DNA from: CAZLQG01 sp964561655
GTDB lineage: Bacteria > Patescibacteriota > Doudnabacteria > UBA920
Assembly: GCA_964561655.1 (NCBI GenBank)
Contig: CAZLQG010000024.1
Span: 1-12,779 of the forward strand
DNA length: 12,779 nucleotides
Direction of reading: 5' to 3'
A model generated the notes under the pieces. That model had not been told where the DNA came from and made no database searches. It was given only the letters and a program-made list of their open reading frames with translations. This document shows positions 6,955 through 12,679 of the stretch, piece by piece; positions within the stretch are counted from its first letter, which is position 1; every line of letters begins with the position of its first letter. A program made the position numbers and the translations under genes.

Positions 6955-8493
6955 CTATCTAGCATACTCAATAACACGCGTCTCTCTTATAACGTGCACT
7001 TTTATTTCGCCCGGGAATTTAAGCTCCTGCTCCAAGCGGTTTGCAATCTCTCGCGCCAGCTTTTGGCAGGCTAAATCGTCCAGTTTTTCCGGCATCACAA
7101 ATACCCGAATCTCCCTGCCGCCCTGAATAGCGTAAGTTTTTTCCACTCCTTCAAAGCTGTTAGCGATATTTTCTAAATCAGCAAGACGCTTCAAATAATT
7201 TTCAAGGCTATCTTTGCGCGCGCCGGGGCGTGAGCCGGAAATGTTGTCGCAGGCGTCCACAATAACCGCTTCCAAGCTGGTCGCGGCCTCGGAAGTTCCC
7301 GAAACGTCGGTGTCGTGATGGTGGCTGGCAATAGCTTCCACTACCCGCTTGTCCAAATTAAACTTTTCCGCTACCTTTTTACCCAATTCCACGTGGCTAC
7401 CTTCCAAATCTTGATCCAAAGCTTTTCCAATGTCGTGCAGCAGTGCTCCCTGCTTTACGATTTTTACGTCCGCGCCGATTTCTTCCGCTATCAACGCGCC
7501 AATCTTTGCCATCTCTACCGAGTGCTTTAAAATATTCTGCCCGTAAGACGTCCTAAAATGCAGACGGCCTATTAAATGCACCAGTTTGGACGGAAAGGTG
7601 GTTATTCCAAGCTCATAAATTGCCTGCTCGCCGGCCTGTTTAATCTGCTCATTGATTTCGGCCTTGCTTTTTTCGTACGCTTCCTCAATTCTGGCCGGGT
7701 GAATCCGGCCGTCAGCCAAAAGCTTTTCCAAAGTAAGTTTAGCAATGTGCCTTCTTATGGAATTAAAACCGCTTATTACAACCGTATCGGGACTATCATC
7801 AATTAAAATTTCCACGCCCATCATTTGTTCAAACGCTCGGATATTTCTTCCTTCCTTGCCGATGATCCGGCCTTTCATTTCTTCATTCGGAATTTGCACC
7901 GTAGTAGTGGTAGTTTCCGCGGTAACCTCGCTGGCCACCCGCTCTACGGCCTGAACCAAAATGTTCCGAGCTTCCCTGTCGGCACTTTCATAAGTTTGGG
8001 AGAGTAATTTTTTATGCAATTGCAGCATTTCCTCTTTTACGCTTTTCTCGACATTGTCCAAAAGCACTTTAACCGCCTCCTCTCTGGTCATTTTCGCAAT
8101 TTTTTCCAAATTCTCCAATTGTTTGGCCCTGAGCGCGATTATTTCTTCCTGAATCTGCTTTATTTGATTGGATTTGGTTTCCAGCTCCTGCTTTTGACGG
8201 TCCAAAGAAGCAGATTTTTCATTAATCTCTTTTTCCTTGCGGTCTATCCTTTCTTCAAACTTTACAATTTGTTTTCTGAATTCTGCTTCCTGTTTTTTTG
8301 CTTCCTCAATAATTTCCAAAGATTTGCTTTTTGCTTCCAAAAGCATTTCTTTTTGCTGGTTCTTGGCTTCCTCCAAAATTTTGTTGGCCCGGCCTTCCGC
8401 CGAGTCAACTCTTTTTGCGCCTAAAACCTGCCGGATGGCATATCCGACCGCGGCGCCTACTAAAGCGCCTATTAGAATGTAAACTAAAATCAT
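6955..8493 (-). CDS. rny: Ribonuclease Y
   Basis: RNase Y is a membrane-bound endoribonuclease that starts mRNA decay in many bacteria without RNase E. The 512-aa protein has the standard order: N-terminal membrane helix (2-20, ILVYILIGALVGAAVGYAI), a long charged coiled coil (~30-190), a KH domain (~195-262, GRIIGKEGRNIRAFE at 208-222) and an HD domain (~320-415; H324, H353-D354 in LLHDIGKALD, H391-H393 and D414). Length matches B. subtilis Rny (520 aa). The ATG at 8493 has AAGG at a 7-nt distance. A good promoter ~220 nt upstream (8714-8742) implies a ~210-nt leader. First gene of the minus-strand block with ymdB and the methyltransferase. Confidence 0.97.
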   Translation of the reverse strand: MILVYILIGALVGAAVGYAIRQVLGAKRVDSAEGRANKILEEAKNQQKEMLLEAKSKSLEIIEEAKKQEAEFRKQIVKFEERIDRKEKEINEKSASLDRQKQELETKSNQIKQIQEEIIALRAKQLENLEKIAKMTREEAVKVLLDNVEKSVKEEMLQLHKKLLSQTYESADREARNILVQAVERVASEVTAETTTTTVQIPNEEMKGRIIGKEGRNIRAFEQMMGVEILIDDSPDTVVISGFNSIRRHIAKLTLEKLLADGRIHPARIEEAYEKSKAEINEQIKQAGEQAIYELGITTFPSKLVHLIGRLHFRTSYGQNILKHSVEMAKIGALIAEEIGADVKIVKQGALLHDIGKALDQDLEGSHVELGKKVAEKFNLDKRVVEAIASHHHDTDVSGTSEAATSLEAVIVDACDNISGSRPGARKDSLENYLKRLADLENIANSFEGVEKTYAIQGGREIRVFVMPEKLDDLACQKLAREIANRLEQELKFPGEIKVHVIRETRVIEYAR

Positions 8494-8707
8494 AAAAACA
8501 CCTTAACATCCGCAAAGTAAGGAATCAAATACAGAACAAAAAATCGCTAAATCGTAATTTAGCCGTGAATCAACCTTGAAAGGATTGTTATTCTTTGTGA
8601 ACGAAAGGAAGTAACAAAGAATGAATTTAAGCTATAAATACACTGGGGGTTCATGTTCTGGCTGATTTATACTTACTACCTTGCGGAAAATTAATCTATA
8701 ATTTAAT
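8494..8707 (-). promoter_or_regulatory. Structured rny leader or small RNA
   Basis: Between the predicted start (~8707) and rny lie three inverted repeats: ATTTATA/TATAAAT (8665-8671, 8633-8639), TTCTTTGT/ACAAAGAA (8591-8598, 8614-8621) and GCTAAAT-CGTA-ATTTAGC (8546-8563). The last, read on the minus strand, is followed by GATTTTTTG, which resembles an intrinsic terminator. The region could be an attenuated leader or a free RNA of about 170 nt. No known RNA family was recognised. Confidence 0.45.
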
Positions 8708-8713
8708 AAGTAG

Positions 8714-8742
8714 AGTGTACCATAAAACAAAACCAAAGTCAA
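8714..8742 (-). promoter_or_regulatory. Predicted rny promoter
   Basis: On the minus strand, -35 TTGACT (8737-8742), a 17-nt spacer and -10 TACACT (8714-8719), with TG one base before the -10 (extended -10). It is divergent from the sodA promoter, with the two -10 boxes about 50 nt apart. Confidence 0.65.
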
Positions 8743-8762
8743 ACTGGCTAAATTATGAGTTA

Positions 8763-8810
8763 TGATATAATAAAAATCCAAAGATAAATAATAATAAAGA
8801 AAGGATACAT
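8763..8810 (+). promoter_or_regulatory. sodA promoter and ribosome binding site
   Basis: A perfect extended -10, TG-A-TATAAT, is at 8763-8771; no -35 match is present. Transcription would start near 8778. The Shine-Dalgarno AAAGGA lies 5 nt before the ATG at 8811, the best in the window. Confidence 0.7.
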
Positions 8811-9422
8811 ATGAAGCATGTGCTTCCAAAACTTTCTTATGATTATAATGCGTTAGAGCCGTATATCGATGCCAAAACTATGGAAATCCACCACACCAAG
8901 CACCATCAGGGTTACGTGGATAAATTAAATGGTGTGCTGGAAAAATATCCGGATATAGCCGAAAGACCGGTGGAAGATTTGCTGGTAAAGATAGATGAAC
9001 TAAAAATGGATGAAACAGACAAAACAGCTTTGCGCAATAACGGAGGCGGGCACGTAAACCATTCTTTCTTTTGGACGATTATGGGACCCGTCTCGCCCGG
9101 CGCGAGCCGAGGCGGACCAAGGAAGGAAGCGGACGAAAGATTGATTAGTGATATAAACGAAGCTTTCGGTTCGTTGGATGAATTCAAAAAAAATTTCGCC
9201 GAAGCCGCGGCCACGCGCTTTGGAAGCGGCTGGGCATGGTTGGTAAGAAAAACTGATGGAAAATTGAATATTTATTCTACTCCTAACCAAGACAGCCCGT
9301 TAATGATGGGTGACACACCGATGATTGGTTTAGACGTATGGGAACACGCGTATTATTTAAAATATCAAAACAAGCGCCCCGACTATATAGAGGCATGGTG
9401 GAACGTTTTAAAAATCATATAA
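8811..9422 (+). CDS. sodA: Superoxide dismutase, Mn/Fe family
   Basis: The enzyme converts superoxide to oxygen and hydrogen peroxide in the cytoplasm. All four metal ligands are present: H27 (MEIHHTKHH), H84 (GGGHVNHSFFW), D175 and H179 (GLDVWEHAYY). The GGGH before the second ligand and NQDSP (159-163) resemble Mn-type enzymes, so Mn or cambialistic use is more likely than strict Fe. The 203-aa length is normal. One oddity: residues ~93-106 (PVSPGASRGGPRKE) are about 8 longer than the usual PNGGGEPTGEL loop, and are encoded by a very GC-rich palindromic patch (9084-9122). It has its own promoter, ribosome site and a shared terminator. It implies at least occasional oxygen exposure. Confidence 0.96.
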   Translation: MKHVLPKLSYDYNALEPYIDAKTMEIHHTKHHQGYVDKLNGVLEKYPDIAERPVEDLLVKIDELKMDETDKTALRNNGGGHVNHSFFWTIMGPVSPGASRGGPRKEADERLISDINEAFGSLDEFKKNFAEAAATRFGSGWAWLVRKTDGKLNIYSTPNQDSPLMMGDTPMIGLDVWEHAYYLKYQNKRPDYIEAWWNVLKII

Positions 9423-9596
9423 GCCAAAGCCTGGCTTGCCCCGTAGCTAATCGCTGAAAACAATTATGCTACTGGGAGGTTTTGAAGCTTATTTAGTCTG
9501 TCATTGCGGGCCCCGCTGGCTTGCAGGGCAAAGCAATCTTTTTCTTGTCATTCCGGAAATTTTATATTGCTATTAAAATTATCCGGAATCCATATC
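9423..9596. repeat. Mosaic of palindromic intergenic repeats after sodA
   Basis: Three palindromes are chained: CCCCGTAGC/GCTACTGGG (9439-9447, 9468-9476, one mismatch); a TGTCATTGCG...AAGCAATCT unit (9499-9539; ATTGC 9503-9507, GCAAT 9533-9537); and TTGTCATTCCGGA...TCCGGAATCC (arms ATTCCGGA 9550-9557 and TCCGGAAT 9582-9589, with AATTTTA/TAAAATT continuing the stem). The GTCATTGCG and GTCATTCCGG types are well-known dispersed repeats in unrelated bacteria (recognised from memory, not searched). No gene fits here. Confidence 0.7.
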
Positions 9597-9626
9597 AAAA
9601 AGCCCAAGCTAATGCTTGGGCTTTTT
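9597..9626. terminator. Bidirectional intrinsic terminator, sodA and 72-aa gene
   Basis: AAAAAGCCCAAGC (9597-9609), loop TAAT, GCTTGGGCTTTTT (9614-9626): a perfect 13-bp stem with T-runs on both strands. It serves sodA on the plus strand and the convergent small gene, which ends 2 nt away, on the minus strand. Confidence 0.92.
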
Positions 9627-9628
9627 GA

Positions 9629-9847
9629 TTATTCAGATGGTTTTTCTGGATCACTCACTCTACTCTCCAGTCTTTGTTCTAGATATTTTATCGCGCCAGT
9701 AACTTTTTTAAAAGCCGGCGTGTTGTTTACTACTTCGGTCTGTAAAACACGCAAAATATCTATTGCCTGCTCATCGCTAGTAATCTCCGGGTCGCCAAAC
9801 TTGGTCTCTCTTGATTTTTTTGCTGCTTCTAAGTTTTCTTTGAACAT
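9629..9847 (-). CDS. 72-aa conserved-looking small protein, unknown function
   Basis: I do not recognise this protein. It is soluble, charged and mostly helical in appearance (MFKENLEAAKKSRETKFGD then SDEQAIDILRVLQTEVVNN and AFKKVTGAIKYLEQRLE), with a Ser/Pro/Glu tail. There is no Cys, no membrane helix and no motif of known enzymes. Gene signals are unusually complete: promoter TTGACA-N17-TAGTAT at 9887-9915, GAGAG four bases before the ATG at 9847, and a perfect terminator directly after the stop. It is thus a monocistronic unit wedged between sodA and the rplS operon. The composition would suit a small RNA- or protein-binding helper, but this is a guess. Confidence 0.75.
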   Translation of the reverse strand: MFKENLEAAKKSRETKFGDPEITSDEQAIDILRVLQTEVVNNTPAFKKVTGAIKYLEQRLESRVSDPEKPSE

Positions 9848-9886
9848 ATTTCTCTCTTTTAAATCTTAATGTTTATTCTTAATCAA

Positions 9887-9915
9887 ATACTAATCTCTCT
9901 CCCTGACCTTGTCAA
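9887..9915 (-). promoter_or_regulatory. Promoter of the 72-aa gene
   Basis: On the minus strand, perfect -35 TTGACA (9910-9915), 17-nt spacer, -10 TAGTAT (9887-9892). The start would be near 9880, giving a leader of about 33 nt. It lies 6 nt beyond the rplS terminator. Confidence 0.7.
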
Positions 9916-9917
9916 AC

Positions 9918-9946
9918 TAAAAAACCTCCCTTTAACGGGAGGTTTT
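9918..9946 (-). terminator. Terminator of the khpA/trmD-rluD-rplS cluster
   Basis: AAAACCTCCC (9921-9930) and GGGAGGTTTT (9937-9946) form a perfect 10-bp stem. Read on the minus strand the T-run is TTTTTT. It begins 3 nt after the rplS stop codon. Confidence 0.92.
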
Positions 9947-9949
9947 AAA

Positions 9950-10306
9950 TTATTTCGCTTTTAAAGTTTTTTGCTTTCTCACTCTCGGCTCATTGCCCTG
10001 GATTTTTCTTACATAATAAAGCTTGGATTTTCTGGCATAAGGAGCTTTAGTAACTTCCAATTTTACAATGTTCGGTGAATGAAGAGGGAAAATTCTTTCC
10101 ACTCCCACGCCGGAAGCAATTTTTCTTACCATAAAAGTAGCATTCACACCTTTGCCGCCCTTGCGCGCAATTACCAGGCCTTCAAAAACCTGCACGCGCT
10201 CTTTCCCGCCTTCACGGATTTTTTGGTGCACTTTCACGGTATAGCCGGTTTTAAATTCCGGTAAAATTTTTAGTTGCTTGTCTGAAATATGTTTTACGTA
10301 TGGCAT
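9950..10306 (-). CDS. rplS: 50S ribosomal protein L19
   Basis: The protein has the L19 signatures VHQKIREGGKERVQVFEGLVIARKGG and VRKIASGVGVERIFPLHSP, then a basic C-terminus (ARKSKLYYVRK). L19 sits at the subunit interface of the 50S particle. The open frame reaches a TTG at 10315 (MYQMPYV), but I choose the ATG at 10306, which gives 118 aa and an N-terminus of normal L19 length. No Shine-Dalgarno precedes either codon. It is the last gene of the trmD cluster, the usual trmD-rplS order being interrupted by a pseudouridine synthase. A perfect 16-nt palindrome lies 34-50 nt upstream. Confidence 0.95.
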   Translation of the reverse strand: MPYVKHISDKQLKILPEFKTGYTVKVHQKIREGGKERVQVFEGLVIARKGGKGVNATFMVRKIASGVGVERIFPLHSPNIVKLEVTKAPYARKSKLYYVRKIQGNEPRVRKQKTLKAK

Positions 10307-10360
10307 CTGATACAATTTTCAATTCTTAATTTTCAATTTTCAATCAAATTTGATTGTCCT
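10307..10360. repeat. TTTTCAAT word repeat with a perfect 16-nt palindrome
   Basis: The rluD-rplS spacer repeats (A)TTTTCAATT at least three times (10315-10345) and ends in CAATCAAATTTGATTG (10341-10356), a perfect loop-free palindrome. This could be an operator, or simply a product of the same word repeat seen at 3085-3189. Confidence 0.5.
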
Positions 10361-11344
10361 CTATAACTGTTTAACAACCTTTGATTTTAATCCTTCCAAC
10401 ACATCGCGCAGATCGTCCGGCAATTCTGACATTGCTTCTATCCAGGTTCCGTCAGGAAGTCTAACTTCTATTTTCTTTGCGTGAAGGAACTGCCTTGCCA
10501 AACCGTCTATTTTAGATTTTTTACCGCCGTATAAACTATCTCCGGCAAGCGGGTGGCCTATGGAATTAAAATGAACGCGTATTTGATGCGTTCGGCCTGT
10601 GTGTAATTTTACACGAACAAGGGCGTAATCGTCAAGGGTTATTGGATCCTTTAAATTTTCCAAAATCCAATACTCGGTTAGCGCTTCTTTTGGCTGAACT
10701 ATATTTTTAATATCCTGCTTTCTAAAATCCCTTTTACTTTTGCCGATTGGCGTTTCTATAAACCCGTGGTGTTTCTCCGGTTTTCCCAAAACTAAAGCAA
10801 TGTATTCTTTTTTTATCTTCCTCTCACTAAAAGCGTCTTTTAAATACTCATACATTTCCGGCGTTTTTGCTACGAGCATTACCCCGCTAGTGTCTTTGTC
10901 CAATCGGTGCACAATTCCCGGACGGTGCTTCTCACCGACTAAACTGATATCCTCTTTTCCGCCGGAGACGGATCCGCCTTTGGCGGAAAAATGATACAAA
11001 AGCGCCGAAGCCAAACTACTGCCCTTAAACCCAGCTCCCGGATGCACCGCCATCCCCGCGGGCTTGTCGATGATAAGTAATCCGTGATCATCGTATAAAA
11101 CTTTCAAAGGAATATTCACCGCTTTCAATTCTTCTTTCTGCTGCGTGTTATGCGCTACGTGATATGTAATTTTATCCCCTTTCCGAACCAAAAACTTGCT
11201 TTCTAGAATTTTCTTGCCATTTACCAAAACCGCGCCCGCTTCAATCTCGCGCTGAATATGACTTCTTGAAATATCTTCTATTTGCTCTGAAAGATATTTG
11301 TCTAACCTAAGCTTCAAATTTTCTACAACACATTCTTTCTTCAT
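10361..11344 (-). CDS. RluA/RluD-family pseudouridine synthase
   Basis: This enzyme isomerises uridine to pseudouridine in rRNA or tRNA. The 327-aa protein has an N-terminal S4 RNA-binding domain (~10-60, LRLDKYLSEQIEDISRSHIQ) and the catalytic domain with GIVHRLDKDTSGVMLVAK (143-160), catalytic Asp D149, plus LHTGRTHQIRVHF (247-259). The RluD subgroup is likely but RluA/C cannot be excluded, so I give no symbol. The segment 119-130 (FSAKGGSVSGGK), absent from E. coli RluD and B. subtilis YlyB, is coded by a 36-nt palindrome (10955-10990). Its ATG overlaps the trmD stop by 4 nt (ATGA), indicating translational coupling. rplS follows. Confidence 0.94.
   Translation of the reverse strand: MKKECVVENLKLRLDKYLSEQIEDISRSHIQREIEAGAVLVNGKKILESKFLVRKGDKITYHVAHNTQQKEELKAVNIPLKVLYDDHGLLIIDKPAGMAVHPGAGFKGSSLASALLYHFSAKGGSVSGGKEDISLVGEKHRPGIVHRLDKDTSGVMLVAKTPEMYEYLKDAFSERKIKKEYIALVLGKPEKHHGFIETPIGKSKRDFRKQDIKNIVQPKEALTEYWILENLKDPITLDDYALVRVKLHTGRTHQIRVHFNSIGHPLAGDSLYGGKKSKIDGLARQFLHAKKIEVRLPDGTWIEAMSELPDDLRDVLEGLKSKVVKQL
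10955..10990 (-). repeat. 36-nt palindromic element inserted in frame in the rluD-family gene
   Basis: Outer arms TTTTCCGCC (10955-10963) and GGCGGAAAA (10982-10990) are perfectly complementary. A second TCCGCC (10973-10978) pairs with the same right arm through a TTT loop. The element is 36 nt, exactly 12 codons (residues 119-130), and lies at a point where homologues have a shorter loop. Confidence 0.7.
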
Positions 11345-12066
11345 ATTAAATCGGGTCTGCGTTTTTTAGTTTTTTTAACTGCTTCCTTCTTCCTCCACTC
11401 TTCAATATTTTTATGATGCCCAGTTAATAAAATTTTAGGCACTCTTAATTGCTTTATCCGTAATCCTTTATCCTTAATTCTTAACACTTCCGGTTTGGTG
11501 TATTGCGGATATTCTAACAGATTATCAGTGAATGATTCTTTATCCGCTGACTCGTCTTTTCCTAAAACCCCTGGCCTAAGTCGCATAACAGCTTCTGCAA
11601 TGGTAAGTGCTGGCAATTCCCCGCCCATTAAAACATAATTTCCCACGCTTACTTCTTCGTCTACAAACTTTCTAATACGCTCATCAAAACCTTCATATCT
11701 TCCACTAACTAAAACCAAATTGTCGTATTTAGACAAATGTTTTGCTGTTTTCTGATCAAATTTCTTTCCCTGTGGCGTTAATAAAATAATTCTAGTTTTT
11801 GAATTTTGGGACTTGTTATTTGCTGACTTTTGTATTGCACGATACAAAACGTCAGCTCTTAGCACCATTCCCACTCCTCCCCCATAAGGCCTGCCGTCCA
11901 CCGTGCCTCTTTTGTCTATCCCGAATTTTCTTAAATCCACGGCCTTAATTTCCAAAAGCTTATTCTTTACCGCTTTTCTTACAATGCCAAAATTCTCCAC
12001 AAAATCTTCAATGAATTTGGGAAACAAGGTAATAATTTTTATGGAAAGCTTGGATTGTTCGGCCAT
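11341..12066 (-). CDS. trmD: tRNA (guanine-N1)-methyltransferase TrmD
   Basis: TrmD methylates G37 of tRNAs reading CNN/GG-type codons using S-adenosylmethionine, preventing frameshifts. The SPOUT trefoil-knot motifs are clear: SGRYEGFDERI (121-131), SVGNYVLMGGELPAL (140-154), RLRPGVLGKDES (162-173) and SFTDNLLEYPQYTKP (178-192), with D181 matching the catalytic Asp. Length is 241 aa. Residues 195-208 (LRIKDKGLRIKQLR) replace the usual short FEGWK-like loop and are encoded by a 14-nt tandem repeat (11452-11480). rimM, which normally precedes trmD, is absent; khpA lies upstream. The gene has its own predicted promoter only 10 nt before the ATG and no Shine-Dalgarno. Confidence 0.97.
   Translation of the reverse strand: MAEQSKLSIKIITLFPKFIEDFVENFGIVRKAVKNKLLEIKAVDLRKFGIDKRGTVDGRPYGGGVGMVLRADVLYRAIQKSANNKSQNSKTRIILLTPQGKKFDQKTAKHLSKYDNLVLVSGRYEGFDERIRKFVDEEVSVGNYVLMGGELPALTIAEAVMRLRPGVLGKDESADKESFTDNLLEYPQYTKPEVLRIKDKGLRIKQLRVPKILLTGHHKNIEEWRKKEAVKKTKKRRPDLI
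11452..11480. repeat. 14-nt tandem repeat translated inside trmD
   Basis: CTTTATCCGTAATC (11452-11465) is followed by CTTTATCCTTAATTC (11466-11480). On the coding strand this gives the repeated peptide LRIK at residues 195-198 and 202-205. It resembles the TTAAAGATTAAAGAT words in spacer 3167-3186. Confidence 0.7.
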
Positions 12067-12076
12067 TTATGATTGC

Positions 12077-12085
12077 ATTATACCA
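12077..12085 (-). promoter_or_regulatory. Predicted trmD promoter, near-leaderless
   Basis: On the minus strand an extended -10, TG-G-TATAAT (TATAAT at 12077-12082), lies 10 nt before the trmD ATG (12066), so transcription would begin only about 3-4 nt before the start codon. No -35 is recognised, as its place is taken by a hairpin arm. Confidence 0.55.
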
Positions 12086-12087
12086 TT

Positions 12088-12135
12088 TAAATAACCTCAC
12101 CTACGGCCTGTGGGCCGAAAAAGTGAGGTTATTTA
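12088..12135. terminator. Long hairpin between khpA and trmD
   Basis: AAATAACCTCAC (12089-12100) pairs with GTGAGGTTATTT (12123-12134); inside, CGGCC-TGTG-GGCCG (12104-12117) forms a second stem. On the minus strand it is followed only by AAATGG, so termination of khpA would be weak. The plus side has a better T-run (TTATTTATTTTTAT). It abuts the trmD -10 box. Confidence 0.6.
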
Positions 12136-12177
12136 TTTTTATATCTGTGCAGATCTGTGTAAAAAAAGATCTATAAT
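12136..12177. repeat. ATCTGTG words after khpA
   Basis: TATCTGTGCAGATCTGTGTAAA carries two ATCTGTG copies and the palindrome CAGATCTG, related to the block at 4456-4500. On the minus strand the neighbouring TTTTTTT (12161-12167) directly follows AGATC. Confidence 0.45.
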
Positions 12178-12513
12178 CTAAAGTTTGAAGTCGTCAATCG
12201 CGTCCGAGCCGCTGTCTGCAGCCGGCGCAGAAGGAGCGCTTCTGCGAGGACCTCTGTGAGAACCTTCCGGTTCATAGATTTTGAGGTTCACTCTGGCTTT
12301 GTGTTTGGCACCCACGACTCTCAAAAGAGTGCGGATGGCTTTGGCGGTTTGGCCGCTACGGCCAATAACCTGACCCATGTCTTCGGGGTTTAGGTGCAAG
12401 GTGATCAACACACCCATCTCGTCAACTATGCGTTCGGTTTTGACGTCTTCCGGATGGTCAACCAAAGCTTTGACAATGTACTCAACAAACTCCTGGTCTT
12501 GTTCCATTGACAT
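12178..12513 (-). CDS. khpA: KH-domain RNA-binding protein KhpA
   Basis: A single KH domain of the KhpA (YlqC/UPF0109) type: EFVEYIVKALVDHPEDV (8-24), VIGRSGQTAKAIRTLL (49-64; GRSG is the GxxG loop) and ARVNLKIYEPEG. KhpA binds RNA, often with KhpB/Jag, and affects cell division genes in Gram-positives. At 111 aa it is longer than the usual ~75-80, with a low-complexity tail (PRRSAPSAPAADSGSDAIDD). The first ATG (12513) and a second two codons on (12507) are both possible; neither has a Shine-Dalgarno. It follows rpsP as in many bacteria, but a strong promoter and a structured leader lie between them. Confidence 0.93.
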   Translation of the reverse strand: MSMEQDQEFVEYIVKALVDHPEDVKTERIVDEMGVLITLHLNPEDMGQVIGRSGQTAKAIRTLLRVVGAKHKARVNLKIYEPEGSHRGPRRSAPSAPAADSGSDAIDDFKL

Positions 12514-12603
12514 AAAGTTGTTCTGCTAAGCTTACGAATCTTTCAGGGATAGCAAACTAAAGGAGCTTCGACCTTTTAGGAATTTTAACCCTTGCTATCT
12601 GTA
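12514..12603 (-). promoter_or_regulatory. Structured khpA leader
   Basis: The ~90-nt leader folds into a two-part hairpin: outer GATAGCAA/TTGCTATC (12548-12555, 12592-12599) and inner CTAAAGG/CCTTTTAG (12557-12563, 12572-12579, one bulged base) with an 8-nt loop. No T-run follows, so it is not a terminator. It may be a protein-binding or ribosome-control element. No known riboswitch class was recognised. Confidence 0.5.
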
Positions 12604-12609
12604 TGGAAA

Positions 12610-12638
12610 AGTATAAATTAAATTTTTTAATATGTCAA
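12610..12638 (-). promoter_or_regulatory. Predicted khpA promoter
   Basis: On the minus strand, perfect -35 TTGACA (12633-12638), 17-nt AT-rich spacer and -10 TATACT (12610-12615). It is the strongest consensus promoter in the window, with a start near 12603. Confidence 0.75.
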
Positions 12639-12679
12639 TTTTAAACCTTAAGGCAAAGCTTGGGGTTTATGTATGCATT

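Noticed and set aside
8014..8424. Plus-strand frame of 136 codons, Phe/Leu-rich
   Set aside because: It is the antisense of the Glu/Lys-rich coiled coil of RNase Y, which always gives Phe/Leu-rich shadows.
8632..8829. Minus-strand frame of 65 codons, Tyr/Leu-rich and membrane-like
   Set aside because: It begins inside sodA and spans both divergent promoters; its hydrophobic look comes from AT-rich spacer DNA.
8912..9290. Two minus-strand frames of about 100 codons inside sodA
   Set aside because: Antisense shadows of a gene with all SOD metal ligands.
9504..9869. Plus-strand frame of 121 codons
   Set aside because: It crosses the palindromic repeats, the strong terminator and the antisense of the 72-aa gene, which has its own promoter and ribosome site.
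12178..12513. Frameshift or fusion in KhpA because of its long tail
   Set aside because: The frame is open throughout and the tail is low-complexity, as often seen in KH proteins; no second domain is present.
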